Source: an uncultured Clostridia bacterium (GTDB taxonomy: Bacteria; Bacillota; Clostridia; Christensenellales; Borkfalkiaceae). Taken from it: 8,213 nt of DNA. The notes beneath the pieces are model-generated. The model saw nothing but the letters and a program-made list of their open reading frames with translations, made no database searches and was not told the origin of the DNA. Each line of letters begins with the position of its first letter. Within the stretch, counting starts at the first letter, position 1. The stretch covers positions 1 through 8,213 of the forward strand of contig CANREU010000065.1 of the NCBI GenBank assembly GCA_947629725.1, read 5' to 3'. This document shows, one piece after another, positions 6,915 to 8,213 of the stretch. Position numbers and translations under genes: made by a program.

Positions 6915-6942
6915 ACGCCCGCCCGAAAAGTCGGGCGGGCGT
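6915..6942 (-). promoter_or_regulatory. Intercistronic hairpin between precursor and maturase genes
   Basis: A perfect 12-bp GC-rich inverted repeat, ACGCCCGCCCGA / TCGGGCGGGCGT, has a 4-base loop. It begins 12 bases after the precursor stop. On the minus strand no T-run follows, so it is not a canonical terminator. It is more likely a 3' stabiliser, processing site or partial attenuator giving more precursor than enzyme mRNA, a common arrangement in RiPP operons. The role is inferred. Confidence 0.7.
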
Positions 6943-6954
6943 ACGGCTTGTTAC

Positions 6955-7086
6955 TTACGCGGTTCTCTCGCACCTTTTGCACTCGCCCTTATTAAATACA
7001 CCTTCGTTCCGATTGGCAGGGCAGCCGGCAGCATAGGAGCCTTGCTTTTGATTCTGTGCAAGGACAACAGGCTTCGTGTACTTCAT
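6955..7086 (-). CDS. Three-cysteine RiPP precursor peptide (43 aa)
   Basis: A small, probably modified peptide encoded directly ahead of the maturase. The ATG at 7086 has an ideal ribosome binding site, AAAGGAGGT, at 7 bases, and the gene ends with TAA. The N-terminal half (MKYTKPVVLAQNQKQG) is charged and polar, fitting a leader for the PqqD-like domain. The C-terminal half contains SYAAGCPAN, then NKGECKRCERTA, with Cys22, Cys36 and Cys39 as the only cysteines. The AAGC stretch is a plausible leader/core junction, but cleavage cannot be seen directly. From memory the pattern recalls small clostridial peptides annotated as putative sactipeptides (CA_C0660-type); this is untested. Strong promoter, strong ribosome binding site, Cys content and the following maturase all support a real gene. 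Activity (bacteriocin, signal or other) is unknown. Confidence 0.85.
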   Translation of the reverse strand: MKYTKPVVLAQNQKQGSYAAGCPANRNEGVFNKGECKRCERTA

Positions 7087-7198
7087 CGTGTTTACCTCCT
7101 TTGTAGATTTTTATCAATTACGAACAAAGCGATTTGATGCTCCGCCCGCAACCGTCGTTTGTTTTGCCTAAAAGAAATGTTTTGTTGCTTATGGCCAT

Positions 7199-7227
7199 AT
7201 TATAAGCGATAAATTATTGCCTGTCAA
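7199..7227 (-). promoter_or_regulatory. Perfect consensus sigma-A promoter of the peptide operon
   Basis: On the minus strand TTGACA (7227-7222), exactly 17 bases, then TATAAT (7204-7199). All 12 positions match. Transcription should start near 7192, leaving a leader of about 105 bases before the precursor ATG. I recognised no riboswitch in that leader. So strong a promoter usually needs a repressor, and a regulator gene diverges from it. Confidence 0.9.
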
Positions 7228-7244
7228 GCATTTTGCAATAATTT
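7211..7244. promoter_or_regulatory. Inverted-repeat operator candidate around the -35 box
   Basis: Perfect 10-bp arms AAATTATTGC (7211-7220) and GCAATAATTT (7235-7244) are separated by 14 bases that contain the -35 hexamer of the peptide promoter. The right arm lies about 30 bases before the start of the divergent regulator. A dimeric Cro/CI-type protein bound here would cover the peptide promoter and could also control its own gene. No strong promoter for the regulator itself could be assigned. Confidence 0.6.
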
Positions 7245-7275
7245 GTTGACAATGGTAAATAAGAGGGGTAATATT

Positions 7276-7593
7276 ATGTTGCGTTTGCAAGAAATCCGTG
7301 AGGAGAGAAATATCTTACAAAAAGATTTGGCGAACAGGTTAGATAAAACAAGGGCGTGTATTTCGTCGTGGGAAACGGGAAAAACAGAGCCCGATATTGA
7401 AAGCCTCATCAAAATCGCCGACATTTTGGATATTTCGCTCGATTATTTATTGGGTCGAAGCGATGACGGCGGGATCATAAAAATCGATACACAACTTTCC
7501 GGCGAGCAAAAAGAATTACTGGAATTGTTCGGCAAAATGTCTACGAAAAACAGGAACCAACTTTTGGGTTTTGCCAAAGCGCTCGTCGTATAA
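7276..7593 (+). CDS. XRE (Cro/CI-type) helix-turn-helix regulator, divergent from the peptide operon
   Basis: A 105-residue DNA-binding protein. Residues about 4-60 form a typical HTH_3 domain: RLQEIREERNILQKDLAN, recognition-helix region KTRACISSWETGKTEPD, then LDISLDYLLGRSDD. The remaining C-terminal 40 residues are predicted helical and probably dimerise or sense a signal. The ATG at 7276 has AGAGGGG 7 bases upstream. An in-frame ATG at 7243 would add 11 residues but would start inside the operator and lacks a ribosome binding site. The position suggests autoregulated control of the precursor and maturase. It is AT-richer than the next gene: a hand count gives 52 G/C in 120 bases (7321-7440). 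The ligand is unknown. Confidence 0.88.
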   Translation: MLRLQEIREERNILQKDLANRLDKTRACISSWETGKTEPDIESLIKIADILDISLDYLLGRSDDGGIIKIDTQLSGEQKELLELFGKMSTKNRNQLLGFAKALVV

Positions 7594-7613
7594 ACATGTG
7601 AGAAAATGATAAC

Positions 7614-7841
7614 ATGGAAACGGAGTTCAGACAAAACCTTCTTTCCCTGCGGCGGGAACGCGGGATTGGGCAAGTGGAGCTTGCGAAGGCGATCGGGGTC
7701 AGCAAGGGCATCATCAGTCTATGGGAAAACGGACTGCGCGAGCCGAGCCTCGGAGCCCTCGTCTCCCTCGCACTCTTCTTCGACGTCTCGGTGGACGAGC
7801 TCATCGGCTATGAAAAAATAAAAACGGGGCGGTCCGAATAG
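7614..7841 (+). CDS. Small XRE-family helix-turn-helix protein
   Basis: A 75-residue protein that is essentially a lone HTH_3 domain: FRQNLLSLRRERGIGQVELA, then GVSKGIISLWENGLREPS, then FDVSVDELIGYEK. It starts 20 bases after the first regulator on the same strand and is probably cotranscribed. Its ribosome binding site is weak (GTGAGAA, about 10 bases upstream). Base composition differs sharply from the first regulator: a hand count gives 75 G/C in 120 bases (7681-7800). The two are therefore probably not a recent duplication and may have different origins. Its stop codon lies in the loop of the terminator that follows. It may be a co-regulator of the peptide locus or an unrelated resident regulator. 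Confidence 0.85.
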   Translation: METEFRQNLLSLRRERGIGQVELAKAIGVSKGIISLWENGLREPSLGALVSLALFFDVSVDELIGYEKIKTGRSE

Positions 7842-7857
7842 ACCGCTCCGTTTTTTT
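7821..7857 (+). terminator. Rho-independent terminator after the two XRE genes
   Basis: The stem CGGGGCGGTC / GACCGCTCCG (one G-T wobble) is extended by A/T pairs, has the 6-base loop CGAATA, and ends in a run of seven T. The TAG stop of the second regulator spans the loop and first stem base, so the terminator overlaps the gene. The unit CGCTCCGTTTTT occurs again at 7860-7871. Confidence 0.9.
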
Positions 7858-8213
7858 ACGCTCCGTTTTTCGCGCTATTCTGCCCAGCCCGCACGCTATG
7901 ATCGTCATCGAAGAGCGGCGCAAGCCGTAGCGTGAAGTAGGGAATGTTGCATTCATCGTGGGCACCCCACAACCCTGCCCCGCCCCCTTTGAAGGGGGCA
8001 GGTCTTGCACCCCTCACCCTACCCTCCCCCTCAAACGAGGGAGGAGGTAAAGAGCCGTAAGTCGGGCACACGGAAAGAAACCCCCTGCCTGTGGCGGGGG
8101 GATCAAGGGGGGTGGCAGTCGATGATCGAGGGCGGACCCTCACCCCTACCCCTCCCCCTCACGTAGGGGGAGGGCACGCTCAAAATATGCGGGGCGGAAA
8201 ATCGCGGGCAACC
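7858..8213. repeat. Non-coding stretch of C/G-run palindromic repeats
   Basis: I see no convincing gene in these 356 bases. Four hairpin-forming units are visible: GCCCCCTT/AAGGGGGC (7982-7999); an imperfect C-rich/G-rich arm pair (about 8023-8047); CCCCC-t-GCC/GGC-g-GGGGG (8081-8101); and CCCTCCCCCT/AGGGGGAGGG (8150-8174). The motif CCCTCACCC(C)TACCC(C)TCCCCCTCA occurs twice, at 8011-8033 and 8137-8161, differing only by two single-C insertions. This is typical of dispersed intergenic palindromic repeats. A 95-codon minus-strand frame through it is low-complexity (Pro/Gly/Arg-rich) and probably not translated. Confidence 0.7.

Noticed and set aside
7087..7192. Riboswitch in the roughly 105-base leader of the peptide operon
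   Set aside because: No known aptamer core or convincing stem set was recognised by eye.
7246..7274. Plus-strand TTGACA followed 17 bases later by TAATAT, as promoter of the first regulator
   Set aside because: The -10 match is only 4/6 and transcription would start beyond the chosen ATG at 7276. I leave the regulator's promoter unassigned.
7856..8143. 95-codon minus-strand frame
   Set aside because: It is built from the C/G-run repeats, low in complexity, and without a ribosome binding site or domain.
7858..8213. CRISPR array
   Set aside because: The repeats are few, unequal in spacing and palindromic with C-insertions. There are no regular spacers and no cas genes.

Overview
The window looks like chromosomal DNA of a fairly GC-rich anaerobic Bacillota, probably a gut Clostridia. 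Pointers are strong AGGAGG-type ribosome binding sites, near-perfect sigma-A promoters, an InlB/Flg_new-type repeat in a surface lipoprotein, a BioY biotin transporter, and a small radical-SAM peptide locus. This placement is inferred from gene content, not from a database search.

Left part (1-2850). A surface-anchored GH13 alpha-amylase lipoprotein is read on the minus strand and runs off the left edge, so its C-terminus is missing. Upstream lies a 400-base non-coding stretch. It holds a LacI-type operator candidate, a palindrome, a 21-bp tandem duplication, a plus-strand promoter and two back-to-back terminators. One terminator stem is a near-identical inverted copy of the palindrome.

Centre (2850-4634). 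metK (S-adenosylmethionine synthetase) and bioY (biotin uptake) form a translationally coupled minus-strand pair. Their promoter matches the sigma-A consensus at all 12 positions, and they end at the two terminators.

Right centre (4668-7593). This is the most interesting part: a compact ribosomally made, modified peptide (RiPP) locus. A 43-residue three-cysteine precursor peptide has a perfect consensus promoter and an ideal ribosome binding site. A 12-bp hairpin follows it. Next come a radical SAM/SPASM maturase with a PqqD-like N-terminal domain and, overlapping it by one base, a TIM-barrel metal-dependent amidohydrolase. A Cro/CI-type regulator is divergent from the precursor, with a 10-bp inverted repeat around the precursor's -35 box. 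No terminator is visible between the amidohydrolase and metK, so the maturase operon may read into the gene that makes its cofactor. No exporter or leader peptidase is in the window.

Right edge (7614-8213). A second small Cro/CI-type regulator, much more GC-rich than the first, ends inside its own terminator hairpin. The last 350 bases hold no convincing gene, only C/G-run palindromic intergenic repeats.

The AT-richer stretch from the amidohydrolase to the first regulator is set between GC-rich neighbours. This suggests the peptide locus was acquired as a unit next to metK.
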